This document shows, piece by piece, positions 6,673 through 13,877 of a stretch of 17,540 bases of DNA (positions are counted from its first letter, which is position 1; each line of letters starts with the position of its first letter). The stretch is from Burkholderiales bacterium UBA1834 (GTDB lineage Bacteria > Pseudomonadota > Gammaproteobacteria > Burkholderiales > Burkholderiaceae_C), in the NCBI GenBank assembly GCA_002339015.1, contig DDJC01000083.1:9108-26647 (forward strand). The letters are read 5' to 3'. The notes beneath the pieces were generated by a model. The model had not been told where the DNA came from. It made no database searches and saw nothing but the letters and a program-made list of their open reading frames with translations. The position numbers were made by a program, and so were the translations under genes.

Positions 6673-7473
6673 TCAGTTCAGCTCGTTGCGGTAGTGGTGC
6701 GCCTCCGTTCGGTACAGGCCGCGGCGCAGTTCCACCGGCTGGTCGTCGTAGGTGCGCGCCAGGCGCTCGACGCTCAGCAGGGGATGCCCCACCTCGACAC
6801 GCAGCAGGCTGGCGACAGCCGGGTCGGCCGCCACTGCCCGCAACTTCTCTTCGGCCCGGATCATGCGGACGCCGAATTCCGTCTCGAAGAACCCGTACAT
6901 CGGGCCCTTGTATTCGCTCATGCGTTCGGCCGTGAGGCCCTTGTACAGGTGTCCGGGCAGCCAGATGTCGTCGAGCACGACGGGCTGGCCGGAGAAATGA
7001 AGCACACGGCGCACCTCGAAGACCATGTCGCCGGCCTTCAAGCCCAGCGGGCGGGCGATGTCGGCGGGCGCGCGCAGGCGACGGCAATCAAGCATTTCGC
7101 GCTTGACCGCGCCGTTGGGATCTGGCTTGTCTGGCGTAAGACGCAGGAAGCGCCACTGCACCTTCTCTTCGGCATGCGTGGCCACGAAGGTGCCCTTGCC
7201 CTGGCGGCGAACCAGCAGGTTCTCCTGCGCCAGTTCGTCGATGGCCTTGCGCACCGTGCCCTGGCTGACCTTGAAGCGGGCAGCCAGCTCCATTTCGCTG
7301 GGGATCGCTTCGCCCGGGCGCCATTCACCCGCCTGCAGGCTGCGCACGATCAAGGACTTGATCTGCTGGTACAGGGGGCTGAAGGAGGGGCCGGCGATGG
7401 TGATCTGATCCCCTTCGCCAGCGGGGGGCGGCGATGCTTCCACGACGGAGGAGGCTTGAGGGGTTGAAGACAC
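6673..7473 (-). CDS. GntR-family transcriptional regulator, HutC/UTRA type
   Basis: This is a DNA-binding regulator of 266 residues. The N-terminal winged helix (about 31-99) contains LYQQIKSLIVRSL, PSEMELAARFKVSQGTVRKA and LLVRRQGKGTFV, the GntR signature. The C-terminal part (about 120-260) fits the UTRA ligand-binding domain of the HutC subfamily, for example GLKAGDMVFEVRRVLHFSGQPV. The ligand is unknown. It sits between sdhC and mdh, divergent from mdh and reading towards sdh, so control of TCA genes is a reasonable inference. The start is uncertain: the frame opens with GTG at 7471-7473, with another GTG ten codons later and no clear Shine-Dalgarno for either. The first 28 residues are low-complexity Ser/Pro/Ala-rich and may not all be translated. 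Confidence 0.9.
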   Translation of the reverse strand: MSSTPQASSVVEASPPPAGEGDQITIAGPSFSPLYQQIKSLIVRSLQAGEWRPGEAIPSEMELAARFKVSQGTVRKAIDELAQENLLVRRQGKGTFVATHAEEKVQWRFLRLTPDKPDPNGAVKREMLDCRRLRAPADIARPLGLKAGDMVFEVRRVLHFSGQPVVLDDIWLPGHLYKGLTAERMSEYKGPMYGFFETEFGVRMIRAEEKLRAVAADPAVASLLRVEVGHPLLSVERLARTYDDQPVELRRGLYRTEAHHYRNELN

Positions 7474-7494
7474 TGGCGGGCTGTCCGGGGTCGG

Positions 7495-7525
7495 GGTATA
7501 ACGGCGGCGATACGCGATGTATCAA
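7495..7525 (-). promoter_or_regulatory. Possible promoter of the GntR gene
   Basis: On the minus strand, TTGATA (7520-7525) and TATACC (7495-7500) resemble -35 and -10 hexamers, but the spacer is 19 bp, longer than ideal. An inverted repeat GATAC-N5-GTATC (7509-7523) overlaps the -35. It lies about 20 bp before the GTG start, so the leader would be very short. Confidence 0.25.
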
Positions 7526-7626
7526 AGGGCGTCGGGACAGCTTGTGACAGGCCCGCAGGCGCACCGGGTAGGTGCGGGCTGCATTGCACCACAAACCCCC
7601 GCCGCAGTCCAGACGAAATCTGAAAG

Positions 7627-7644
7627 ATGTCTTATATAAGACAT
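7627..7644. promoter_or_regulatory. 18-bp perfect palindrome, candidate GntR operator
   Basis: ATGTCTTATATAAGACAT is a perfect palindrome in the 268-bp spacer between the divergent gntR and mdh genes. Its core GTCTTATATAAGAC has the size and symmetry of sites bound by HutC-type GntR dimers, and it contains TATAAG on both strands, so it could overlap a -10 element. I found no second copy elsewhere in the window. Assignment to the adjacent regulator is inference from position. Confidence 0.6.
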
Positions 7645-7741
7645 AAGAAGAATGCCCCAATGGGCTGTCGCCAGGCCTTGCGGCGCGCTACACTTGAGGG
7701 TTGTCGCTAACCCTTCACCTCACCAATCTCCGGAGTTGCCC

Positions 7742-8728
7742 ATGAGCAAAGCACCCGTTCGCGTCGCCGTCACCGGCGCCGCTGGCCAAATCGGCTACGC
7801 CCTCCTGTTCCGCATCGCCTCGGGCGAAATGCTGGGCAAGGACCAGCCCGTCATCCTGCAACTGCTGGAGATCCCCGACGAGAAGGCCCAGAACGCGCTG
7901 AAGGGCGTGATCATGGAGCTGGAAGATTGCGCTTTCCCGCTGCTGGCCGGCATCGAAGCCCACTCCGACCCCCTGCAGGCCTTCAAGGACACCGACTACG
8001 CCCTGCTGGTGGGTGCACGTCCCCGCGGCCCCGGCATGGAGCGCGCTGACCTGCTGGCCGCCAACGCCCAGATCTTCACGGCCCAGGGTAAGGCCCTGAA
8101 CGCCGTCGCTTCGCGCAACGTGAAGGTGCTGGTCGTGGGCAACCCCGCCAACACCAACGCCTACATCGCCATGAAGTCGGCCCCGGACCTGCCGGCCAAG
8201 AACTTCACCGCCATGCTGCGCCTGGACCACAACCGCGCCGCTTCGCAACTGGCTGCCAAGACCGGCACCAAGGTTGGCGACATCAAGAAGCTGACCGTGT
8301 GGGGCAACCACTCGCCCACCATGTACGCCGACTACCGCTTCGCCACCACCAACGGCAAGTCGATCAAGGACATGATCAACGATCAAGTCTGGAACGCCGA
8401 CACCTTCCTGCCCACCGTGGGCAAGCGTGGCGCCGCCATCATTGCCGCTCGCGGCCTGTCGTCGGCTGCCTCGGCCGCCAACGCCGCCATCGACCACATC
8501 CGTGACTGGGCCCTGGGCTCCAACGGCGAATGGGTCACCATGGGCGTGCCTTCGAACGGCGAATACGGCATCCCCGCCGGCATCGTGTTCGGCTTCCCCG
8601 TCACCACCGAGAACGGCGAGTACAAGATCGTCGAAGGCCTGGAAATCGATGCCTTCTCGCAAGAGTGCATCAACAAGACCCTGGCCGAGCTGCAGGGCGA
8701 GCAGGACGGCGTCAAGCACCTGCTGTGA
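7742..8728 (+). CDS. mdh: Malate dehydrogenase
   Basis: Mdh oxidises malate to oxaloacetate with NAD+ in the TCA cycle, in the cytoplasm. The 328-residue protein belongs to the 'type 2' MDH group common in Betaproteobacteria. The NAD-binding motif TGAAGQIGYALLFRIASG begins at residue 11. The substrate-binding loop GARPRGPGMERADLL supplies Arg95 and Arg101. The catalytic pair is Asp162 (LRLDHNRA, with Arg165) and His190 (WGNHSP). The frame is open upstream to 7652, but the ATG at 7742 is preceded by GGAG at six bases and gives the normal start MSKAPVRVAVTGAAG. A small hairpin (7697-7702/7709-7714) lies in the leader. A strong terminator follows at 8781-8818, so mdh appears to be transcribed alone, divergently from the GntR gene. 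Confidence 0.97.
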   Translation: MSKAPVRVAVTGAAGQIGYALLFRIASGEMLGKDQPVILQLLEIPDEKAQNALKGVIMELEDCAFPLLAGIEAHSDPLQAFKDTDYALLVGARPRGPGMERADLLAANAQIFTAQGKALNAVASRNVKVLVVGNPANTNAYIAMKSAPDLPAKNFTAMLRLDHNRAASQLAAKTGTKVGDIKKLTVWGNHSPTMYADYRFATTNGKSIKDMINDQVWNADTFLPTVGKRGAAIIAARGLSSAASAANAAIDHIRDWALGSNGEWVTMGVPSNGEYGIPAGIVFGFPVTTENGEYKIVEGLEIDAFSQECINKTLAELQGEQDGVKHLL

Positions 8729-8743
8729 TGCCTTGAGCTGACG

Positions 8744-8764
8744 AGCGCGGGTCAGGCCCGCGCT
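8744..8764 (+). other. Short GC hairpin after mdh
   Basis: An 8-bp perfect stem (8744-8751 with 8757-8764) has a TCAGG loop, 15 bp after the mdh stop codon. No T-run follows, so it is not itself an intrinsic terminator. It may stabilise the mdh 3' end ahead of the terminator at 8781. Confidence 0.4.
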
Positions 8765-8780
8765 TCGGGCAGCGTCAAAG

Positions 8781-8818
8781 AAAAAACCGGCCCCACGGCA
8801 ACGCGGCGCCGGTTTTTT
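8781..8818. terminator. Bidirectional terminator between mdh and the chemoreceptor gene
   Basis: An 11-bp stem (AAAAAACCGGC, 8781-8791, with 8808-8818) closes a 16-nt loop and is followed by seven T residues on the plus strand and six on the minus strand. It lies between the convergent mdh (stop 8728) and MCP (stop 8860) genes and can serve both. Confidence 0.88.
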
Positions 8819-8859
8819 TCATGCCTGCACCGTGCAGGCGCCGTGTGCAGACGCCGTAC

Positions 8860-10404
8860 TCAGGCCGGCAGCTTGAACACCGAAACCACCCGGGCCAGGG
8901 TATCGGCCTGGTCCTTCAGGCTTTCGGCCGCGGCGGCCGACTGCTCCACCAGCGCGGCGTTCTGCTGTGTCATGTTGTCGAGCTGACTCACGGCCGAGTT
9001 GACCTGACCAATGCCGCTGGACTGCTCGGACGAAGCCGTGGTGATCTCGCCGATGATGCCGGCCACGCGCTGCACGGAATCGACGATGGTCTGCATCGAG
9101 GCGCCTGCGTCCCTGACCAGGTTGGAGCCGGTGTCGACCTTGTCCACGGACGCGCCGATCAGTGTCTTGATCTCGCGAGCCGCCTCGGCCACCCGCTGCG
9201 CCAGGGCGCGCACCTCCGCCGCCACGACTGCGAAGCCCCTGCCCTGCTCGCCGGCGCGGGCTGCCTCCACCGCAGCATTGAGCGCCAGGATGTTGGTCTG
9301 GAACGCAATGCTGTCGATCACGCCAATGATGTCGACCACCTTGCGCGAGCTCTCGCTGATCTGGTCCATGGTGCTCATGACCTGGGTGACCACGGTGCCG
9401 CCCTGGGTGGCGGCCGATGCAGCACCAGCAGCGAGTTGGTTGGCCGTGCGCGCAGCATCGGCGGTGTGCTGTATCGCACCCGAGATCTGCTCCATGGACG
9501 AGGCCGTCTCCTCCAGGCTGGAGGCGGCCTGCTCCGTGCGGCCGGACAGATCCTGGCTGCCAGCGGCCACTTCGCTGCTGGCGGTCTTGATCGAATCGGT
9601 GGCGGCACGCACGTCGGTGACGATCTCGCGCAAGGAGCGCTGCATGCTGTCCAGGCCATGGAGCACCTCGGCCACTTCGTCACGCCCATCGGCATCCAGG
9701 TTGCGCGACAGGTCGCCTGCGGCGATGGCCTGGGTGGCGACGGCGGCCCGGCGCAGGGGTACGGTCACGGAACGGGAGATCAGCCAGGCGCACAAGCCGC
9801 CAGCCAGCAGGCACAGCACGGCCAGCATCACCAGCAGCGCCTGCGCACGGCCTACGGTGGTCTGGGTGTCGGCGGTGTTGCGGTCGGCCAGTTCGCGCTG
9901 GTGCACCTGGTAATCGTGGATGGCGGTGATGTAGCGCGTGGCAGCGGGCATCAACTGGCTGGTCAACGCCTCCTTGGCGCCTGGGTCGTCGAGCTCCAGC
10001 AGCTGGAAAATGGCATCGCGCGAGGTGATGTAGGTCTTGCGCCGCGCGGCGATCTCTTCGAATTTGGCTTTTTCGTCGCCCGACGCTGCGCTGGACTCCA
10101 ACCCCTTCTGGATGGTGGTGATCTCCGCGGACGTGGCCTTGATGAGAGGGGCGAAGTGCTTTTCGAGGTCGTCGTTGCCGCCGGATTCGGCGATGGCCAG
10201 CGTGCGGTTCACGTTCAGCAGCGTGAGCCCTTCCCAGCGCAAAGCTTCACGGGCGCGCTCCTGGGCCTGACCGTTGGCCTGGATATTGCCCAGGGTGTGC
10301 CCCAGACGCTCCCAGCCGATCGCGGCGATCAGGGCCGCCAGCACGAGCACCGCGCCGAAGCCTACCCCAAGTCGGGCCCCCAGCTTGAGCTGATTGAGTT
10401 TCAT
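8860..10404 (-). CDS. Methyl-accepting chemotaxis protein
   Basis: This is an inner-membrane chemoreceptor that signals to CheA/CheW. The 514-residue protein has a classic layout: transmembrane helix 1 at about 13-33, a periplasmic four-helix-type ligand domain (about 34-186), transmembrane helix 2 at about 187-209, HAMP (about 210-262), then the cytoplasmic signalling coiled coil. The hairpin tip is seen in IAFQTNILALNAAVEAARAG and EQGRGFAVVAAEVRALAQR (about 367-404). Glu/Gln-rich methylation-type helices include SLEETASSMEQ (296-306). The C-terminus ends KLPA without the NWETF-type CheR tether. The ligand cannot be deduced. I chose the ATG at 10402-10404 (MKLNQLKLGARLG) because it begins just before helix 1 and has an AGGTGA sequence upstream; the frame is open a further 17 codons. 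It is convergent with mdh and divergent from the CitE-like gene. Confidence 0.95.
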   Translation of the reverse strand: MKLNQLKLGARLGVGFGAVLVLAALIAAIGWERLGHTLGNIQANGQAQERAREALRWEGLTLLNVNRTLAIAESGGNDDLEKHFAPLIKATSAEITTIQKGLESSAASGDEKAKFEEIAARRKTYITSRDAIFQLLELDDPGAKEALTSQLMPAATRYITAIHDYQVHQRELADRNTADTQTTVGRAQALLVMLAVLCLLAGGLCAWLISRSVTVPLRRAAVATQAIAAGDLSRNLDADGRDEVAEVLHGLDSMQRSLREIVTDVRAATDSIKTASSEVAAGSQDLSGRTEQAASSLEETASSMEQISGAIQHTADAARTANQLAAGAASAATQGGTVVTQVMSTMDQISESSRKVVDIIGVIDSIAFQTNILALNAAVEAARAGEQGRGFAVVAAEVRALAQRVAEAAREIKTLIGASVDKVDTGSNLVRDAGASMQTIVDSVQRVAGIIGEITTASSEQSSGIGQVNSAVSQLDNMTQQNAALVEQSAAAAESLKDQADTLARVVSVFKLPA

Positions 10405-10490
10405 GGACAAGGTCACCTCGGCAATGTTGTTGTTCGCGGGCCAGCCTGTCTGCAAGGATGTCAGGGCACCCGCCTCCCTGACTCATCACG

Positions 10491-10517
10491 CTATCGGCAC
10501 ATTTTCCGGAAACCGTA
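10491..10517 (-). promoter_or_regulatory. Possible FliA (sigma-28) promoter for the chemoreceptor gene
   Basis: On the minus strand GCCGATAG (10491-10498) matches seven of eight positions of the flagellar sigma -10 consensus GCCGATAA. Fifteen bases upstream the -35 is TACG (10514-10517), only half of TAAA. It is about 87 bp before the MCP start codon. Chemoreceptors are often FliA-dependent, which supports the reading, but the -35 is poor. Confidence 0.4.
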
Positions 10518-10648
10518 GGATTTCCGGCGCGCAGGTGGGGGGTTGATCTGCGTCAGCGGCCGGGACATGGTAGCGCCGGCGAAGAGCTGCGCTGGCATAC
10601 TGCCCCCAGAACGCATCACCACCCGCCTCTTGCAGACGCCGCGCCCCG

Positions 10649-11668
10649 ATGTCCACCCTCACAGCCATCCATCCTCGCCAGGCCCTGTTCGGGGCCGAAC
10701 CGCCTGCCGCCGTGCTGCCGGTGTGCGATCACTACGCCGGGGTGGAAGCGCGCATGCGCAAGAGCCTGGCCCTGCAGGCCGACCTGGGCGGCAAGGCCGG
10801 CCACGCCGTGTTCGACGTGACGCTGGACCTTGAAGATGGCGCCCCGGTAGGCGGCGAGCATGAGCAGGCCCTGCTGGTGGCCGAACTGGTCAACAGCTCG
10901 GCCAACGCCTTCGACCGGGTCGGCGTGCGCGTGCATGACCCGCGCCATGACCGCTTCGAGGATGAGGTCGACACGCTGGTCAAGCTGGCCGGGCAGCGTC
11001 TGGCCTACGTGATGGTGCCCAAGCTGGGTGACGCGCAAGAGGCAGCCCGCGCCATCGACACCATCAAGGCGGCGCGGCTGCGGCACGGCGTGGGGCGCGT
11101 GCTGCCGGTGCACGGCCTGATCGAGACACACAGGGCCCTTCAGCAGGTGGCCGAGATCGCCGCCCTGCCCGGCCTCGAGTCGCTGTCATTCGGGCTGATG
11201 GATTTCGTCTCGGAGCACCGGGGCGCCATCAGCGCGGCCGCCATGGGCGTGCACGGCCAGTTCAGCCACCCGCTGGTGCTGCGCGCCAAGCTGGAGATCG
11301 CCGCAGCCTGTCACGCGGCGCGGATCACGCCTTCACACTGCGTGGTCACCGAGTTCAAGGATGCCCACGCGCTGGCCAAGGCCGCCGAGAAGGCTTGCCG
11401 CGAGTTGGGCTACACGCGCATGTGGAGCATCCACCCGGACCAGATCCCGGTGATCGTGGATGCCTTTGCGCCCGTGGTGGCCGAGGTGGACGATGCGGTC
11501 GAGATATTGAGCGCCGCACAGGCGGCCCACTGGGCGCCTACCTCACACCGCGGCGTGCTGCACGACCGGGCCAGCTACCGGCATTACTGGTACGTGCTGG
11601 AGCGGGCTTGGCTCACGGGCCAGCCACTGCCGGCAGAGATCGAGGCGGCGTTCTTTCCGTCCACTTGA
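10649..11668 (+). CDS. HpcH/HpaI aldolase / citrate lyase beta-like (CitE-like) CoA-ester lyase
   Basis: This protein belongs to the CitE-like TIM-barrel superfamily of Mg-dependent enzymes that cleave or hydrolyse CoA thioesters such as malyl-CoA or citramalyl-CoA. It has 339 residues. Motifs fitting the family are TLDLEDGAP (58-66, Asp60 and Glu62), VRVHD with Arg94, VMVPK (Lys125), GLIET (Glu159, a metal ligand in relatives), FGLMDF (Asp185, second metal ligand) and WSIHPDQI (259-266). There are no citrate-lyase alpha or gamma genes nearby, so it is not part of a true citrate lyase. The reaction is unassigned; malyl-CoA or citramalyl-CoA lyase or thioesterase activity is possible. The ATG lacks a clear Shine-Dalgarno, so the start is slightly uncertain. 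It is convergent with the GMC oxidoreductase gene, 39 bp away. Confidence 0.88.
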   Translation: MSTLTAIHPRQALFGAEPPAAVLPVCDHYAGVEARMRKSLALQADLGGKAGHAVFDVTLDLEDGAPVGGEHEQALLVAELVNSSANAFDRVGVRVHDPRHDRFEDEVDTLVKLAGQRLAYVMVPKLGDAQEAARAIDTIKAARLRHGVGRVLPVHGLIETHRALQQVAEIAALPGLESLSFGLMDFVSEHRGAISAAAMGVHGQFSHPLVLRAKLEIAAACHAARITPSHCVVTEFKDAHALAKAAEKACRELGYTRMWSIHPDQIPVIVDAFAPVVAEVDDAVEILSAAQAAHWAPTSHRGVLHDRASYRHYWYVLERAWLTGQPLPAEIEAAFFPST

Positions 11669-11707
11669 TGAGCCCGGCGCCAGAACAGGCGCTCTTGCTG
11701 GCTGAGC

Positions 11708-13348
11708 TCAGCCCCGCCCATGATCCTGATGGATCTGCGCCGCCACCTTCTCAGCCATCATCAGGATCGGCGAGTTGGTGTTGCCGCTGGTGATGGTGGG
11801 CATGGCGCCCCCATCCACCACATGCAGGCCAGCCACGCCCCGCACACGCAACTGGCTGTCGAGCACGGCCATGGGATCGCCCTCGCGGCCCATGCGGGTG
11901 GTGCCCACGGGGTGGAAGATGGTGGTGGCGATGTCACCGGCCAGGCGGGCCAGTTCCTCGTCGGTCTGGAACTGAACGCCAGGCTTCCACTCTTCGGGCC
12001 GGTAGGGTGCCAGGGCCGGTTGGGCGGCGATGCGGCGTGTGACGCGCAATGAATCAGCCGCCACCTGCCGGTCCTCGGACGTGGCCAGGTAGTTCGGCGA
12101 AATGGCCGGCGCGTCCTCGAAGCGCGGGCTGGTGATGCGCACCGTGCCACGGCTGGTGGGATTGAGGTTGCAGACACTGGCAGTGAAGGCAGGGAAGGCG
12201 TGCAGCGGCTCGCCGAAGGCCTCCAGGCTGAGTGGCTGCACGTGGTACTCCAGGTTGGCATGCGCACGAGAGGGGTCGCTGCGCGTGAAGGCACCCAGCT
12301 GGCTGGGCGCCATGCTCATGGGGCCGCTGCGCCTGAACAGGTACTCCAGCCCGATGCGGGCCTTGCCCCAGGTGCTGCCGGCCAGCATGTTCAAGGTAGG
12401 CACGCCCTGCACCTTGAAGACCGTGCGGATCTGCAGATGATCCTGCAGATTGGCGCCGACGCCAGGCGCATCTTTCAGCACCGGCAGGCCCAGGCCGCGC
12501 AGCAGCTCGCCCGGGCCGACGCCCGAGAGTTGAAGCAACTGGGGCGAGCCGATGGCGCCCGCGCACAGCAACACACCCTGATCCGCATGCACGGTGACCA
12601 GCTCGGTACCCGTCCACACCTGCGCGCCGGTGCAGCGCAGGCTGCCATCAGGCACGGCCTCGAAGATCAGGCGGCTGGCCTGGGCGCCTGTCCACTGCTC
12701 GAAGTTGGGCCGGGCATAGCAGGTGGGACGCAGGAAGGCCTTGGCCGCGTTCCAGCGCAAGCCCTTGCGCTGGTTGACTTCGAAGTAGCCTACGCCCTCG
12801 TTGTCGCCGCGGTTGAAATCGCTGGACGCCGGGATACCGGCCTGCTGCATGGCCTGAGAAACCGCATCAAGCAGGTCCCAGCGCAGGCGCTGTTTTTCGA
12901 CGCGCCACTCGCCGCCGGCGCCATGCAGTTCATCGGCCCCCTTGTGGTGATCCTCGTGGCGCTTGAAGAAGGGCAGCACCCGCTCCCAGCGCCAGCTGTC
13001 GTCGCCCGTGGCCTCGGCCCAGCCATCGTAGTCCCGGGCCTGGCCGCGCATGTAGATCATGCCGTTGATGCTGGAGCTGCCGCCCAGGGTCTTGCCCCGA
13101 GGGTAGCGCAGGCGGCGGCCGTTGAGACCGGGTTCGGCCTCTGTCTGGTAGAGCCAGTCGGTGCGCGGGTTGCCGATGCAGTACAGGTAGCCCACCGGGA
13201 TATGGATCCAGTGGTAATCATCCTGGCCGCCGGCCTCGATCAGCAGCACCCGCTTGGACGGGTCGGCCGACAGGCGGTTGGCCAGCAGGCAGCCGGCCGT
13301 GCCGGCACCGATGATCACGTGGTCAAAAGTGGTGTCGTGACTGCTCAT
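11708..13348 (-). CDS. GMC-family FAD-dependent oxidoreductase (choline/alcohol dehydrogenase-like)
   Basis: GMC enzymes oxidise alcohols using non-covalent or covalent FAD. The 546-residue protein has the N-terminal FAD fold (HVIIGAGTAGCLLANRL, 10-26; LLIEAGG), the first GMC signature around GKTLGGSSSINGMIYMRG (85-102), the second around GAIGSPQLLQLSGVGP (264-279), and the C-terminal active site with His479 in HPVGTTRMG and an Asn (523 or 525) in TSGNTNSP. No signal peptide is visible. The closest types are choline dehydrogenase and aliphatic or aromatic alcohol dehydrogenases; no betaine genes lie nearby, so choline is not supported. The ATG at 13346-13348 begins just ahead of the FAD fold; another ATG four codons upstream (13360) is possible. 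It is divergent from the small hypothetical gene. Confidence 0.92.
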   Translation of the reverse strand: MSSHDTTFDHVIIGAGTAGCLLANRLSADPSKRVLLIEAGGQDDYHWIHIPVGYLYCIGNPRTDWLYQTEAEPGLNGRRLRYPRGKTLGGSSSINGMIYMRGQARDYDGWAEATGDDSWRWERVLPFFKRHEDHHKGADELHGAGGEWRVEKQRLRWDLLDAVSQAMQQAGIPASSDFNRGDNEGVGYFEVNQRKGLRWNAAKAFLRPTCYARPNFEQWTGAQASRLIFEAVPDGSLRCTGAQVWTGTELVTVHADQGVLLCAGAIGSPQLLQLSGVGPGELLRGLGLPVLKDAPGVGANLQDHLQIRTVFKVQGVPTLNMLAGSTWGKARIGLEYLFRRSGPMSMAPSQLGAFTRSDPSRAHANLEYHVQPLSLEAFGEPLHAFPAFTASVCNLNPTSRGTVRITSPRFEDAPAISPNYLATSEDRQVAADSLRVTRRIAAQPALAPYRPEEWKPGVQFQTDEELARLAGDIATTIFHPVGTTRMGREGDPMAVLDSQLRVRGVAGLHVVDGGAMPTITSGNTNSPILMMAEKVAAQIHQDHGRG

Positions 13349-13430
13349 GGTGCGGCCCATCCTACGCGATGCCGCGACAGGTTCCGCACAGGGCCGCCTC
13401 AGCCTGTCCGATTCGCGGTAACCTGGCGGC

Positions 13431-13832
13431 ATGGACATCCTCCTGGTCTGCGCTGGCAGTGAAGTGAAAAGCATCGAGCTGGATGCGGGCTCGACAGGCG
13501 CGGTGCATGTGCGCTTTTCGGCCGCCCGCATTCAGCGCATAGCGCCAGATGCACTGCGCCCTACCGAAGAGGGTTACCTGCGCCCTCTGGATCTGGTGTT
13601 CCATGGTGCTCAAGTCCAGGGCGAGCTGTCTGCCGCGCTGGGCACGCTGGCTGAGGCAGGACTGTGGCAACGTGGCAAGCCCTGGCGCCAACCCCGGCTG
13701 CCCTTGCGCCTGCAAGGCGGCGTCCGCGCCGAACTGGTGTTTCACAATGGCACCGTACTGTGCATCGAAGCAGCATCTGTCATCTGCGCCCCCGGGGCCG
13801 AGGCGGTGTTTCAAGAATCCCTGGCCTGCTGA
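13431..13832 (+). CDS. Hypothetical protein (133 aa)
   Basis: I do not recognise this protein. It starts MDILLVCAGSEVKSIELD and ends in a Cys (QESLAC). It is made mostly of alternating hydrophobic and polar stretches suggestive of beta strands, such as LRLQGGVRAELVFHNGTVLC, with no transmembrane segment or signal peptide. Codon choice is ordinary for the region, with many codons ending in G or C, and it fills the gap between GMC oxidoreductase and prpR without overlapping either. A GGCGG just before the ATG is only a weak ribosome site. A 150-codon antisense frame (13362-13814) exists, but its translation is Arg/Cys/Gln-rich and less protein-like. It is convergent with prpR. Confidence 0.65.
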   Translation: MDILLVCAGSEVKSIELDAGSTGAVHVRFSAARIQRIAPDALRPTEEGYLRPLDLVFHGAQVQGELSAALGTLAEAGLWQRGKPWRQPRLPLRLQGGVRAELVFHNGTVLCIEAASVICAPGAEAVFQESLAC

Positions 13833-13877
13833 AACGGCGCACAGGCTGCCACCAGCGCCCGTCGATCCCGTGAATGC

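Noticed and set aside
8821..10518. 565-codon plus-strand frame opposite the chemoreceptor gene
   Set aside because: It mirrors a well-supported MCP with intact domains; the translation is low-complexity His/Gly/Asp-rich.
11677..11692. Small hairpin between the CitE-like and GMC genes as a terminator
   Set aside because: The stem is only 5 bp with a 6-nt loop and no T-run on either strand, so it is too weak to call.
12200..13462. 420-codon plus-strand frame opposite the GMC gene
   Set aside because: It is antisense to a complete GMC oxidoreductase with all signatures; no domain is seen in the translation.
13362..13814. 150-codon minus-strand frame opposite the hypothetical gene
   Set aside because: It overlaps the start region of the GMC gene's upstream DNA, has an Arg/Gln/Cys-rich translation, and the plus-strand frame has more protein-like composition and codon use.
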